A DNA stretch of 64,000 nt from Nymphalis io (GCF_905147045.1 NC_065888.1:8995001-9059000); one strand, 5' to 3'; positions 43,669 to 55,856 are shown, counted from the stretch's first letter. Numbers and translations are program-made. The notes: generated by a model from the letters alone, not told the origin.

Positions 43669-43875
43669 TGTTCTCTTGATAGATTTCGGCCATGGTGTTC
43701 AATCTCAAGAGCATTTAGCCAATTGCGAAGGATATATTAGAGTTAACCAGTATGTGCGCTAAAATAAATGCACTCTCTATTCCTTTACGCTTATAATCCA
43801 ATGGGATGATAATCCGACACGACCGGAAAGAGTTGAGACGCAGAAGCAGCAGCTTCATGTGCTTTCCGTAGATTG
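43669..43875 (-). mobile_element. SINE family A fragment, copy 5
   Basis: 3' part only, from TAGATTTCGGCCATGG to GTGCTTTCCGTAG. Lies just left of a family C copy. Confidence 0.65.
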
Positions 43876-43913
43876 CGGTTTACCTTATCAAACACCACTG
43901 TGTTCCATGTATA

Positions 43914-44160
43914 CTTGGGCTTTGTGAAAGCTGTGTGCGTAGGTACCACCTAATTATAACATATTCTACCATCAACGGGCAATATCTAGTATTATTGAGT
44001 TCCGGTTTGAAGGGCATTTGGTGTTTGTGATTGGGCATAACATCTTATTTCCCAAGGTAGGAAGCACATTAGAGACATAAGGGATGGTTAATATTTCTTA
44101 CAATTCCAATGTCTATGTGGTAACCATTTGCCACCAGGTGGACCACGCCCAATGTATAAG
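43914..44160 (+). mobile_element. Short retroposon, family C, copy 4
   Basis: Matches along its length, including GTAGGTACCACC, TTCCGGTTTGAAGG and ACCATTTGCCACCAGGTGG. Confidence 0.65.
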
Positions 44161-44493
44161 ACGAGATAAAACCTTTGCCCAGTTTAGTTGCTGTTGCTTT
44201 TCAAACTTTGTAAGGCATTAGGGCGTTCTATTTACGCCATTGTTATTATTACTTTATCTTTATTTCTTTTGTATTTTGTACCAGACAAAGGTTTTATAGG
44301 ACTAAACAAAATTATGACGTACATTATTACGTTGTGATAATATTTTAATATCTTTGACATTAACATTGTCCATTGAAAAATAAATCTTCCTACTAAAAAT
44401 AGCTCATATGGGAATCTGCGTACTGGTACGTATTTAAAAGTAATAAGAAGGGTTATCGGAAGTTAAATACTATGGATTCTAAGAAAATAACAA

Positions 44494-44650
44494 TGAATTG
44501 TCTTCGAGAGTTGGAGCATCTCTAGTGCTGAGTGAACAAAACGTTTCTGAACAATCCCGAGGGATATCCAAGAGCAGTTAACTGGCTCCGTTCCTTCCAG
44601 TTTCCTTTAACAAAACGCTGCGTGTTTATTCGCTGACATGAATGAAATCT
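44494..44650 (+). repeat. Duplicated block Q, copy 1
   Basis: About 155 nt matching 56373-56530: GAGAGTTGGAGC-TCTCTAGT, GCTGAGTGAAC, CAATCCCGAGGGATATC, GTGTTTATTCGCTGAC. On the - strand both copies keep a 37-codon frame to the same TAG. Confidence 0.75.
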
Positions 44651-44957
44651 TTTCATTTTTAAATACCATAGAATTACGCTATTCTTAGACGTCTCAACGG
44701 TGTTCAAGAATCAATTTTCAGAAAACCACTTTTAATGTATTAAAGTTTAATAATAATAATAATTAAATGTATATATTTGAATTTTGGACACCTTACAAAC
44801 TTTACAAGTTTATAAATTGAAAGATACCCTAAATTTACTTATTTGTTTTTATCTTTGTTCGTATAATAAAATTAAAGTATTCTTTGATTTTTAGAATTAC
44901 TTATATTTTCAAGAAATGTAAGATAATTTGTGATAGATACCTTACGTTTTACTTCAA

Positions 44958-44990
44958 TTATTTGTTTATTTGTTTATTTGTTTATTTGTA
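44958..44990 (-). repeat. 3' tandem tail of the LINE
   Basis: About four copies of an 8-bp unit, TTTGTTTA on + (AAATAAAC-type on the element strand), just where the element's 3' end is expected. Confidence 0.75.
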
Positions 44991-45257
44991 AGTAAGTGAA
45001 ACAAACAGCATATTTTATATTACATAAAACTTATAAAAACCTTAAATAACACACATGCCAATACAGTTTCCACAAATAATTAATCTGGAAGTGAACATAT
45101 ATATAAAATAGATAAAACAGTAAAATTAAATGTATGGTAATTAAAAAAAAAAAAAAAAAACTAACAAGTGTAAAAATGTATATAAACCAAACCTATATCA
45201 TGTGAAATATGAAAAAGGAAAAAAAAAAAGTTAATAACAAATCTTAATCTAATTATT

Positions 45258-48096
45258 TTAAGTATTTTTAAGTATCGAGTTAAACTTACCGAGACCGCTG
45301 CTGAACAAATCTATGTGGTTATATTTATCGTTATAGTTGCTACACGATCTTACTATAAAACTATTTTTGTAATAATTTGTTTGATGATTTGGAGTTGCGA
45401 AAGTGGCTTTGTACCGAGCACTTAAGCGAGGACAGTTAAATAATATTTTATTTAGGAGATAAGGCGAATCTATAAGGCTGTTAATAATTTTAAATAGAAA
45501 CAATTGGTCTCTATGTTCTCGTCTAGTTTTCAAGGACAGTAGAGTAGGCAAATCGTGACCAAATTTATATTTTAATTTTTTAATAAATAAATTTATTTTG
45601 AATTGTTTCGATTGCTTGAATATACTTAGCATAACATGGATTCCATACAGTCGATGCATATTCCAAGTGTGACCGAACGTAAGCATTATAAAGTATAATG
45701 TGTGTATTAGGGTTCCTAAAGTCAGTACCTTGCCTTGAGATGAAGCCCAACATTTGGTAAGATTTTAAAGTAATTTTTTCAATATGCTTATCGAACACGA
45801 GTTGGCTATCAAGGTGTACACCAAGATCCCGTACCTCAGTTACCCTTCGCAATTTAACACCAAACATTGAATAACTGAAAGAATGTTGCATTTTTTTTCT
45901 TGAAAATGTTATAATACAACATTTAGCCAAATTTAGTTGTAAACCATTAGATTTGCAGTACTGTCCTAACCTATTTAGATCATTTTGGAGTTCGATACAA
46001 TCCTGGTTATCCCTTATAACTTTGAAAATTTTTGTATCATCGGCATAGAGTAAAAACTGTGAGTTTAAGAAGCAGCATGTTAAGTCATCGATAAAGACGT
46101 TAAATAATAAGGGACCAAGGTGGGAACCCTGAGGCACACCGGATGTTATAGGTACAAAAGTAGAAGTAAACCCTTTAACTGCGACAGCTTGAGTACGATC
46201 ACGAAGGTAGGATGTCAACCATCGCAAAAGATCGCCGTGTACACCGATGTTTTCTAGTTTTTTTTGCAACAGATTATGAGAAATTTTATCAAAAGCTTTC
46301 GAATAATCGGTGTACACGGCATCTACCTGGTGACCATCTTCCATAGCTTTCAATACTATATCAAGAAATTCGCAAAGATTTGACTCAGTTGAGCGTTTAT
46401 TGATGAATCCATGTTGATTTGGTATAAGTAAAGGCCTTAATAATGGAAACAAGGTATCAAAAATAATTTTTTCAAACATCTTAGGAATCACAGACAATTT
46501 TGAAATGCCACGGTAGTTTTTAACATTATTTTTATCGCCTTGTTTAAAAATAGGTGTGATTAAAGATCTCTTCCACTCCTTTGGCATACAACCCGTGTTC
46601 AAGGACTTTGTAAAGAGAATAGTTAAAGGAGTGCAAAGTGCCTTGCTGCAATTTTTTAGAAAAATAGGATGTAGGCCATCTGGGCCGCTACCCTTAGATA
46701 TCTTCAGCTTTGAAAGATAATGCTCTACTTTGTTATTAGTAATTTCAATTGAATTTATTATTGTCTGATTGCAAGAGTTGTTAGACGATATGATCGACAT
46801 GGACCCTGAATCCAATTCAAAAACAGAATTAAAAAAGTGATTAAACATATTCGAGATTTGTTGTCCATCAGAACTGAATTCATTATTATAATATAAAGTA
46901 TCCGGCAGAATGTTATGACCTTTCTTAGATTTTATGAAAGTCCAGAAATGCTTAGAATTAAAACATATATTCAGTTCTGCTCTCTCTACGAATAAATTGT
47001 AACAATCAGTTTCAATATTTTTTGTTTGAGCCCGAAGGTCCGAAAATTTATTGTAATCATATATTCGTCCATAAATTTTCCACTTCCTATGCCATTTTAA
47101 TTTTTTATTTATTAAGGTAATTAGTGTCCGAGAATACCAACAAGGATATTTGTTGTTTTCAGTAATTACTTTTGATGGAATAAAATGTTGTATGATCTGG
47201 TCCACGATTTGATAAAACATATCAACTGCTTCGGTTATATTTTTATTATTTAACTGAAGCTCCCAATTAACTTTGTTTAATTCAGCACCAATAACCTCAT
47301 AGTCAGCCTTATGATATAAACGAACAATACGCCTATTAGGTCTTAAATTCCTTTCAATTGAACAAATATCTATCATAAGACAGAGAGCAGGGTGGTGGGC
47401 ATCCTCTGGTTCAGATAAAGGGGCGGTACGAGATACATCACAGTGTAAATTTGAAAGAATTAAATCCAATAACCTACCGTTTACATTAAGAACGTGATTA
47501 AACTGACGCAAGCTTGTAAAATTTATAAATGCAGATAACTGATATGTTATAACATCCACAGAAGGATTTGAAATATTAAGAGAGCTGTTATCATCACTAT
47601 ATAACCAAACCGATTTACGTATGTTAAAATCACCCACCATCACAATGTCTTGATATGGATGATGAATAATTAAGTCAGAAACAAACTCGAAAAATTCCAA
47701 TTGTGACTCAGCCTGGTAACAATTTTGTGGAAAATAGCAACAGAAAAGAAGTATTGACTTATGTGGTAAATTGTGCCGCAATATAATTTTTAAGTATGTA
47801 ATATCGACATGAGGATGAGTTGGTAAAAATTCTTTAATACACATGTCTACAGAAAATTCCTTACGAATAGCTATTAATGTTCCACCCCCTCTCTCCATAT
47901 CAAGACAGTCATATTTACGGTCATTACGATATACAGTATATCGGGTATCAAATAATTCCTCGTCAAAAATACCTTCCAAAAGCCACGTTTCTGTTAGGCA
48001 GATAATGTCATAGTTATGATTTAATACATTAAGATAAAATTGTTTTGTCTTAGTACGTAAACCACGAACGTTGTGGTAAAAAATATTCAAAATCAT
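45258..48096 (-). pseudogene. LINE ORF2: AP endonuclease and reverse transcriptase, one frameshift
   Basis: Nicks target DNA and copies the element RNA. Endonuclease: Asn9, Glu36 (LTETWL), GDFN with Asp156, and a closing AHHPAL near residue 233. Reverse transcriptase: YTDYSKAFD (Asp597), SGVPQGSHLGPLLFN, and catalytic YADD at 684-687. The first frame stops at 45580; the missing C-terminus (FIKKLKYKFGHDLP...) continues in the next frame to a stop at 45258. Extra AATA in the + strand run ATAAATAA at about 45583-45590 would explain the shift as a 4-bp slip. Everything else is open, so the copy is young. Confidence 0.9.
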
Positions 48097-48439
48097 GGCG
48101 GATATAGAAAAATATACAAATTTGCATTCTGTTTATTACGAATTATCCAATTAAAGTTTTCGAATAACATTATCCAATACTTAAGTAGAGTACTTATATC
48201 TGAGCAATTACCCCTAAGCGTATTATTATTAAATAGAAGAAGTACAATTAACTTATCACTAGATTTAGACTCATAACCACCGACAAGCACAGCAATCTCA
48301 TCAAATTTAACTCGATTATACGGTATAAAGTATGATATAATGCAAAGAATTACATAAAAAATATAAGAATATAAAAAATATAACGATTGCCTATAATAAA
48401 TTAAGTAAGTAAAAAAAATATTAAATAACGAGTTAACGC

Positions 48440-49432
48440 TTATGAAATTTTTTTTAAAGATTCCTCAGATGTAATGTGGAGTACCGGCGAGTTATCGGTT
48501 CTTCGTACCATAATCGTGCAATTCCGGACCCAACAATAGACATAACCTTTTTCCTTAGAAAGACGTTTGGCTTCTCTCAATAATGCTTTGTTACGCGTGG
48601 AGAGGTGATCATTAACATATATTTGATTTTGCACCCCTGGAAATCCAATGTCAGACGCCTTGATGCTTCCTAATTTGCGAAGTGATGACAAGAAATCATC
48701 CTTTTTATACCGAGACTGCATCTTCACAATAATAGGTTTAGGCTTTTTAATGTCTAAATCATTTTTGGTGGCTACTCGAGTAACAAAGTCAATGTCAGTG
48801 TCAGGGCACAATTTAAAGTTTGATCTTTCAGCAAGTAATTTAACTATATTTATTAAATTCTCACCCTTTTTTTGAGGTATGCCATTAATCTGTATATTAG
48901 AGCGCCGAACCCATTGCTCATTCTTACAGTGGCTTTCCTTTAAGTCCTTGATCGATGTCTTTAAGTAATTAAATTCCGCTTGCAAACTATGGATTTTAGA
49001 TAATTCGACCTCAAAATTATCTATTCTTTCATTAACACTTTTTACAGATGACTCGATGTTTACAATTCTTTCAGTCCACTTCTTGACCGTATCAGTAACT
49101 TTTTTCAATTCCTCAGTTATAAAAGTTTTGAATGACTCGATAGTTGAGCTTAATCTATTAAAACGCTCATCGAAATGAGACATTAAAGAGTTTGCATCAA
49201 CGTTTAAAATAGAATGCTGTTGAGACGCGGTCAGCTCCTGGGGACTGCTTTGACCAATCTTTTTAGAAATTTTACAATTAGGACACTTCCATTTGGCCTT
49301 ATTCATTGGCAACATTTTCTTAAAATCACCTTCTGATAATCCAATACATTCGTGATGGAAGTTACCTTGACATCTAACGCATTTAATAGATACTTCAGGT
49401 TTTAACATATCCATACATTGTTTACAATCCAT
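48440..49432 (-). CDS. LINE ORF1: PHD finger, coiled coil and FP-like domain (330 aa)
   Basis: RNA-binding/chaperone partner of ORF2 by family role. Cys3, Cys6, Cys18, Cys21, His26, Cys29, Cys50 and Cys53 give the C4HC3 pattern of a PHD finger with Trp48 before the last pair. Residues about 80-165 look like a coiled coil (heptad Leu/Ile/Val, many Glu and Lys). From 168 a domain opens with VRRSNIQINGIP and contains PIIVKM and IYVNDHL, like ORF1 proteins of several LINEs and the FP (few polyhedra) protein family of insect viruses. The similarity is in family; this is the retrotransposon gene, with ORF2 343 nt downstream. Intact from ATG to stop. Confidence 0.88.
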   Translation of the reverse strand: MDCKQCMDMLKPEVSIKCVRCQGNFHHECIGLSEGDFKKMLPMNKAKWKCPNCKISKKIGQSSPQELTASQQHSILNVDANSLMSHFDERFNRLSSTIESFKTFITEELKKVTDTVKKWTERIVNIESSVKSVNERIDNFEVELSKIHSLQAEFNYLKTSIKDLKESHCKNEQWVRRSNIQINGIPQKKGENLINIVKLLAERSNFKLCPDTDIDFVTRVATKNDLDIKKPKPIIVKMQSRYKKDDFLSSLRKLGSIKASDIGFPGVQNQIYVNDHLSTRNKALLREAKRLSKEKGYVYCWVRNCTIMVRRTDNSPVLHITSEESLKKIS

Positions 49433-49792
49433 TTTGTTTTATAATGTGAGGCAGGTAAACAAAAAGAAACACTGCATAAGTATTACTTTGCTTAATAAAA
49501 ATGTCACGTCCAAAACGTCGTAAGCGCCGTGTATTCCGTGTCGCTTACGCGTTTTATACAACACACTGGCCACTCCACTAGTTTACACCAATTATTTCGA
49601 TATTTTCGTTAATTTTAAGTTTTAATGTTTATTATTTTAGTTTTTATCAAGCACATATAAACTTGAGTATCTAATACACTTTAAAATAGTTGTTCACTTC
49701 AAAAATATATCTTTTAATTTGTTATAATTAATTAATTAGTACGAATGGGTAGACGACGTATTGTTTTGTCGACGTAAGATCGAGTATGAGAA

Positions 49793-49849
49793 TAAGAATT
49801 ATAATGTGAACTAAGAATTATAATGTGAAATAAGAATTATAATGTGAAC
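49793..49849. repeat. Three tandem 19-bp units
   Basis: TAAGAATTATAATGTGAAC, the same with final A, and the same again, directly following each other, just outside the 5' end of the LINE. Confidence 0.85.
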
Positions 49850-50533
49850 ATAATATCTACATGGATCTTAACTCGAACTAGCATACATTGGAGCTACATA
49901 AGTACTGAGATGCAACTAACTTTACATTTAATCTACTTACTTTAACTGCTCTAGCTCAGCAAGGTAAACATTGCGAAGAAAACTGTATTGTGTTAGAAGG
50001 TATTATGTAATATGTGTCAATAAATATGAACTTATTATACTACAAATAAATTTTAATTAACAAGACTTTATATCAACTATATTAAATTTTGATGTTGTTA
50101 TGTAATGGAAACCATGTTAAAAAACAATGCTGATTCATTGACTGATGGCTTGGACACCGTAAACATTATTTCATTATGCTTTGTCTTTGCATATCCCTTA
50201 CTCGTTACAATATTCAAGCACTCTGCTATAGTTTCTATTTAATAATACTTTTGGTGAATATATAGTGGCAAGCTACTCTTCGCTAGTGAAAATCATTTAC
50301 TGGTACACAATTTTTTTTAACCGGTTTGAATTATCATCGAAGGTATAAAAGTCTACGTAATATTACTACTATGTAATAGCTTAATATAATCGTAATTGGA
50401 AACTCATTAAAACTTTAAATATCACGTTTTATATGATGCCATTTAAATATAAGTAATCATTGAACAAATTGGTTAAATGCCATAATGGAGAACATTGAAC
50501 ATATTTTTTATGAAATATAAAAATAAAACTCAC

Positions 50534-50614
50534 TGTCCTGGTAATCCATGACTGACATGTGGTGTGCTGTGTTTTAACAATATCGAGAATCGATTGAAAG
50601 AGATTCCATATCAT
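50534..50614 (-). CDS. Candidate first coding exon on - strand
   Basis: 27 codons from ATG (MIWNLFQSILDIVKTQ, then HTTCQSWITRT) end at ACA|GTGAGT, a strong donor. An internal acceptor-like AAAACACAG would instead start the exon at 50566. It lies upstream of X0-X1 on the same strand, with the LINE between, so it could open that gene. No homology recognised. Confidence 0.3.
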
Positions 50615-50987
50615 CACGTAAAAAGTAAAATAAAATATTTTTTTACTAAATTCAGTCCACTCAGCTAAAAGGATTCTTATTTTTCAATCATTAGATTTTG
50701 AAACAATCTAGTTTAATTTTTTAAGCATTTTGCTTATATCAAGAAATATAATTAAATTTGCCTTCTCAGCTGAGTTCCAGTTGAACCTGGATCACTTTTA
50801 ATTAATCATTCTCTTGTCTTTTCCTCATCCATTTTAATTCTATAAACTTTTCAATTCTATAAGGCATAGACAGCCATTTTTTGTTAATTTGATTGATAAT
50901 ATTTCATTAGCTGTTTTTTTGTGAATTTTGGAGAAATAGATTCAGATTATTAAATTATAATTATAAACGATGTTTTATTTACAGCGT

Positions 50988-51222
50988 TGAACCAACTGCA
51001 CAGGACATATTATAATGCACAAGTGTGTGCGCAAACACAAGTGCACTCCCTATCCCCTCACTTTCAGGCGCAGTACTAAAGGCTTTATGTGCTTTCCGAA
51101 GCACCGACACACTTCCAACTCCAAACTTTTTATAGTTCGACCTGGGGTTTGAACAATATGAATAGCCGAAGCCGTCATAGGCTTCGGCTATTCGGCTTTA
51201 TATCTACTAGACTAACGACGCA
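50988..51222 (-). mobile_element. SINE family A fragment with internal hairpin, copy 6
   Basis: Diverged copy with an internal deletion. A 14-bp perfect inverted repeat (51160-51193) sits at the tRNA-like head. Confidence 0.7.
51160..51193. repeat. Perfect 14-bp inverted repeat, 6-nt loop
   Basis: GAATAGCCGAAGCC, loop GTCATA, GGCTTCGGCTATTC. It replaces the box B region of SINE copy 6. Confidence 0.9.
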
Positions 51223-51329
51223 GTCCGAAATTAAAAATACTGAATAATAAGAAAATTCCCCATTCGATTTTTTATTAAATTTATAAATCTATTAAAAACC
51301 AAAATAAAAAATTAAAAATATTTTCCTTC

Positions 51330-51950
51330 ATTAGCAACGACAAATCTTTTGGTTGTATTTTTCAATCTAATTGCAACATTAGGAAAGAAGAATGAGCTAT
51401 TGAGTCACACTGGCCGGCGCTGCAGCGCTTCGTCGAATTTGTTTTATTTTAAACGAGAACACAATGCTTGGCTTCGATCGCTTTAAGGTTAACTTTTGTT
51501 AAAAACACAATGGTTTGTACAGTTTGTACGTCACGTTTATTTTTATATTTTAAATACGTTTCGATTATGTACACGTTTCAATGTACTTATTTACGATATA
51601 TTTTTCAAAATTCATGAAATATTTTTGTTGTAATATCTTTCATAATATATAATTTATATCACTAAATTATACAAAATATATTTGACTTTAAAGACTTATT
51701 ATATGAAATACTTTCGACATATACGATTGAAGATAATTCAGAATTTCGTTTGGAAGACATATTTACAGTTGAACAAGAAGTAGGAGTGTGTTCGGGTCGG
51801 CAGCGCGACGGATGTATGGGGGAGCTCGTTTAGACAGGATCGGTTTAAGTTAGCGCGAGGGATCACACGCTCCATCGCGTGTAACGCTTCGTGGTATATC
51901 CTTATAGAGCACCCCTACTAATTTGAAATAGCGTACTGGAGTCAATGAAT
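51330..51950 (+). repeat. Duplicated blocks R and S, copy 1
   Basis: Block R (51330-51500) shares TCTAATTGCA-CATTAGG, GAATGAGCTA and TGTTTTATTTTAAACG with 56715-56910. Block S (51850-51935) shares GGATCACACGCT-CATCGC and ATTTGAAAT with 57230-57305. GC-richer than flanks; on the - strand block S has CTATAAGG, a TATA-like site. Confidence 0.7.
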
Positions 51951-52229
51951 TGCTACGAAACAAAAAAAAAGATATTTTATGTCGATAACAAGTTTGATTT
52001 ATGTATTCTTAAATAAATTTAAACTGTGACCATGACAAATATATGAAAATTACCCAATCATAGTTTAAATAACTAATAAAATATTAAAAATGAACATAAA
52101 TACTTGTTACGTAAGAAATCTTTTACTTGCGTTATTTTATTTATTACGTTTTGTTTTTAACATTTCCTTGAAATGTTTGTTTCGACAAACTATGCTGTGA
52201 TCGATAATATTAAAGCATTGGAATGGCAA

Positions 52230-52310
52230 GCAGAGTGCACGCGAGACTCAACGTGAGTGCATTTTGTCGTCGAGAAAATCGGTGAAGCGTACCCGCTGCA
52301 TAAACACAAG
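52230..52310 (+). repeat. Block T, sense copy
   Basis: GAGTGCACGCG and CGTGAGTGCATTTTGTCGT match the reverse complement of 55130-55190. Confidence 0.55.
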
Positions 52311-52669
52311 CCTGGAATTGAACAAATACGCTTTTTCCTGCCAACTATTACGTTTAACTACTAGAAAAAATTGATGTGATTTGTCCTGGATTTCTCATAT
52401 GTTTTGTCATAAATTTAAAGAGAAATGTTCCAAAATTGTAGCGCGAAATATTTATGTACTAGGTTACCCAAGTAATTCAAATAACAGAATGTCAAGGGAA
52501 TAATACTGCCACGATATCATTCGGTTAATTGAGTAACGATCTGGTGATTGATTATATCTTCAACAAACACAGATTATAACCTGCCTAGAAACTACTGGCG
52601 CAAATTTTGCGTCTTAAGTTATATATATTTATGATAATTTTTTAATATTTTTTAAGATTTTATTAAATG

Positions 52670-52860
52670 GTTTAGTGCAACCCCTTAGATAGGTACCACC
52701 CACTCATCGGATATTCTATCGCCAAACAGCAATACTTACTATTGTTGCATTACGGTTTGAAGGATGTATGAGCGAGTGTAACTACACAAGGGACACAACA
52801 TCTTCGTTCCCAAGATTGGTGGCGCATTATCGATGTAAGGAATTCTTTTATACTTCTAGT
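52670..52860 (+). mobile_element. Short retroposon, family C, copy 5
   Basis: TAGGTACCACCCACTCATCG through GGTGGCGCATTATCGATGTA. A separate 3' end-like piece (GGCCACCCGCCCGCCTACG) lies at 53030-53080. Confidence 0.65.
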
Positions 52861-53079
52861 AGTCAGCACTTCTTACATAATAATCATTGTATAATTGTTT
52901 AAAGTTCTAATTTTAATAAACTTTGTCTCCCTATTTACTTTCTGCTTCTTATTTTTATTAGATATTAGTGGAAACTTGATTGTTTTATATGTTATTTTAT
53001 TGTTTATTTCTGTGAGCGATGGTGAATATAACATCGAGTGGTAATGGGCCACCCGCCCGCCTACGTAAAAAATAAATAA

Positions 53080-55080
53080 ACAAAATTAGAAAAAAAACTA
53101 ACACCGACAATAAATATATATTAATAGGGATTAAACTAATAATTAATTAATACTATTTAAAAAACCAATTAAGATTATATTACGGTTTTATCATTTGTAC
53201 ATTATAATGTATGTATAAAGCTAAAATAATTTACTGTAGTATTTTAAAATTGTACATATTTTATTGTAAGCCCTATTCAGGCGTTCGATATTTAAGTAAT
53301 AAAAAATAAAAAACATACATAAAGAGAGTGCATCAATGCAAGTCGGTACATGTAAGAGAAGTAAAATATCAGAAATGTCAGTTTTAATCGTTATATAGAA
53401 AAGTAGCACATGAAGGCGACATTGAAATTTTATATTACGTATCATTACGTTTAAATAAGTTTTACATGTAAATATTTCGGTGCCTGTGTAAATTTTTTTC
53501 ACATTTCGTTTCGCGCTCCAGGTTGCCAAACGGTTAGTAACATAATTTTCAAAGTTTAGTTAGCGACAGCCCGCAGGTTTATGCGCATCTGAAGTATTAT
53601 TTTATTTAAATAATTATTAACGATATAATCACTTGGGAAAGCATACGTCTAAGAAGTGTTTTCATCAAATAATATAAGTAAGACCTGCTTAGTTGAATCT
53701 CATTACAACCGATAATTACCGGGCACGGTCCGTTTCTACGTGCAGTTGTTGGAATTGGTATATATATATATATTGTTGTTATTAAAATTTACATATATAT
53801 ACATGTTTCTATTTTAAACAAAACTCGTGTGGATCGTAACAGATTAAATATTTATTCTAATAGGCATATATGTAAATTATATTATGTTTTCTAGCAATTT
53901 CACTAAAAATCTTCAAACTTTCTTAATCAGATTGTATTTATCTACAAGTCAATGATGGCTGATCCATAACAAGTCATTTGATGTATTTATATATACGGAC
54001 TTATAATATATAATTTATATTTAAATACAACAATGTACTAGTATTACATAATAGTTGAAGTAAATGAATACAGAAATATGGTTATCGGAAATTTAAAACT
54101 ATATAATAATGGGATATCTATTTGATAATAATACTAAATGATAACAATAAGAAACCATCGATTCGAAATGAGGAAATTTCACGCGTTTTTTATGAAGGGA
54201 AATTCTGTTGCCGGGAGCGATTTTCACAACAGCGAGAAGCTTTCAATGTCTTTAATATCTTTTACATAACATAACAGAAAACATTATACAGAAGCAAGCT
54301 TTTTAAGTGTTAAAAGCACTTACATTATTCACATAATAATTCAGTAACATGTTATATTATATATATATAATAAAAATCTTTTCCCTTACTTTCCTCAGTT
54401 CTTTTTATTATTTAATAACTTATTAAATAACAGAAAGTACTATTCGCCAACTATTATAACAATATGTATTTATTTATAAATCATCATAACTGATAGTTCA
54501 CAATATATTATAAGATATTTAATACGATACTATTATGTAACAAATAACGATAGTTAAATTGTTTACTGAGTATAAATTTCTCAAATTCGTCTTTACGAAA
54601 TTTAATAACAAAGTTACAATATAAGTTTAGAACTATTAATTTATTACATTAAATATTTAAAATTAGACCAATAACATTTTAAAGAATTAGTCATAGAACG
54701 TTGATTTTTCAAATGTAGCTACTATTTGTATTTCAAATTAAAGCTCGCCAGTAATCCAATTTATTTTTCAAACAGATGTAGTTTTTTTATTGCATCAACA
54801 TTTTCACAAAAACATTTTATAATCCATATATATCTTATAAAATATTATGGCTTTTTTAAAAGTCAATAGTACAAATAATCAAATAAAATAATAAAACCTA
54901 GTAAAGTTTTACTTCAATCTATAATTATTATTATTAAAACTTATAATACGCTAATCAAATCCTTATTCTATATCTTTTTTAAGGATCCTAAATAAAACTT
55001 GGTACCCTACTTAATATAATATATAAATACGTAGAAAATACACATAGTGCTTGAGGTTTTCTTTACTTAATCCTTCACGA
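53080..55080. other. Intergenic, very AT-rich
   Basis: No supported gene. A 102-codon - strand ORF at 53221-53529 is AT-rich, lacks domains and is probably chance. 53760-53776 is a short (TA)n run. Confidence 0.5.
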
Positions 55081-55089
55081 GGTCGAGCT

Positions 55090-55190
55090 AACAACCGGGG
55101 CTCGGGACAGAAGGTCGTATTCACGGCTGGTTGATTTTCTTCTACGACAAAATGCACTCACGCCTCCACTGAGCCGCGTGCACTCACGAT
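55090..55190 (-). repeat. Block T, inverted copy
   Basis: Reads on - as GAGTGCACGCGGCTCAG then GCGTGAGTGCATTTTGTCGT, partner of 52230-52310. GC-richer than surroundings. Confidence 0.55.
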
Positions 55191-55439
55191 GCATTTACAT
55201 ATTGATCTCGGAATCAAAGTGTCTCTTTGAATCACAGATAAATGTATTTAAAACGGGTTTTTAAACTCAATATTAAGAATAAAAAGAAATAAATAATTCT
55301 GTAAAACGAAAAATAAAATTGAAATATCCATACTCCGTAATAAATTGTTGTTTTCTGCGACAACGCTCGGATTCGGCTCGGGATATTGACTCATGGATAT
55401 CTTCCTGTGAGTATTTCAATATCCCAGAATAAAATATAC

Positions 55440-55640
55440 ATTAAATACTAGTTTCCACCCGTTGCTTCGCCCGCGTGGGATCGGGGCCCGCATTGTGTAT
55501 CCTACGTAGTTTTATGACAATGTGTATGCAAATTTCTATAATTAAAAATTATGTATGATGATCGGTTAAGTAGTTAAAATATGAAGGCGAAACAGACAAA
55601 TTATTTAACTCACATTTGCATTAATTATAATATAAGTAAG
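55440..55640 (-). repeat. Common lepidopteran repeat, 3' end
   Basis: On -, CCCACGCGGGCGAAGCAACG then a short AACTAGTA end; a layout I know from many lepidopteran repeats. Decayed. Confidence 0.45.
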
Positions 55641-55856
55641 GAATAAATGTGAGTCATACTTATGGTCAGCTGTCACCATGACAAGTGTCTTTAAATTACT
55701 TTTTTAGCAACATATAGAGACCTCTATGATTTGATGCAAAAAAAAGAATGGTCCATTTTCATATATAATAATTAAGATATTTAACAATAATAAATAAATT
55801 TTTCATCGTTGAACGTATGTAGGTTGGTCGTCGTCATCTTTCTAACGTAAAAAGTT

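Larger units (their letters stand above)
44957..49620 (-). mobile_element. CR1-like non-LTR retrotransposon, nearly intact
   Basis: Order on the - strand: GC-rich 5' UTR (about 49620-49433), ORF1 (49432-48440), 343-nt spacer, ORF2 with endonuclease and reverse transcriptase (48096-45258, one frameshift), 3' UTR, and an 8-bp tandem tail. Tandem-repeat tails instead of poly(A), together with PHD-finger ORF1 proteins, are features of CR1-type LINEs. The 5' boundary is approximate and I saw no clear target-site duplication. Confidence 0.88.

Noticed and set aside
48440..49432. Integrated insect virus gene (FP-like)
   Set aside because: The FP-like domain is fused to a PHD finger and coiled coil and is followed by a LINE ORF2 at normal spacing, so it is retrotransposon ORF1.
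53221..53529. 102-codon - strand ORF
   Set aside because: Composition equals the flanks, no domain, no conserved start or splice context.
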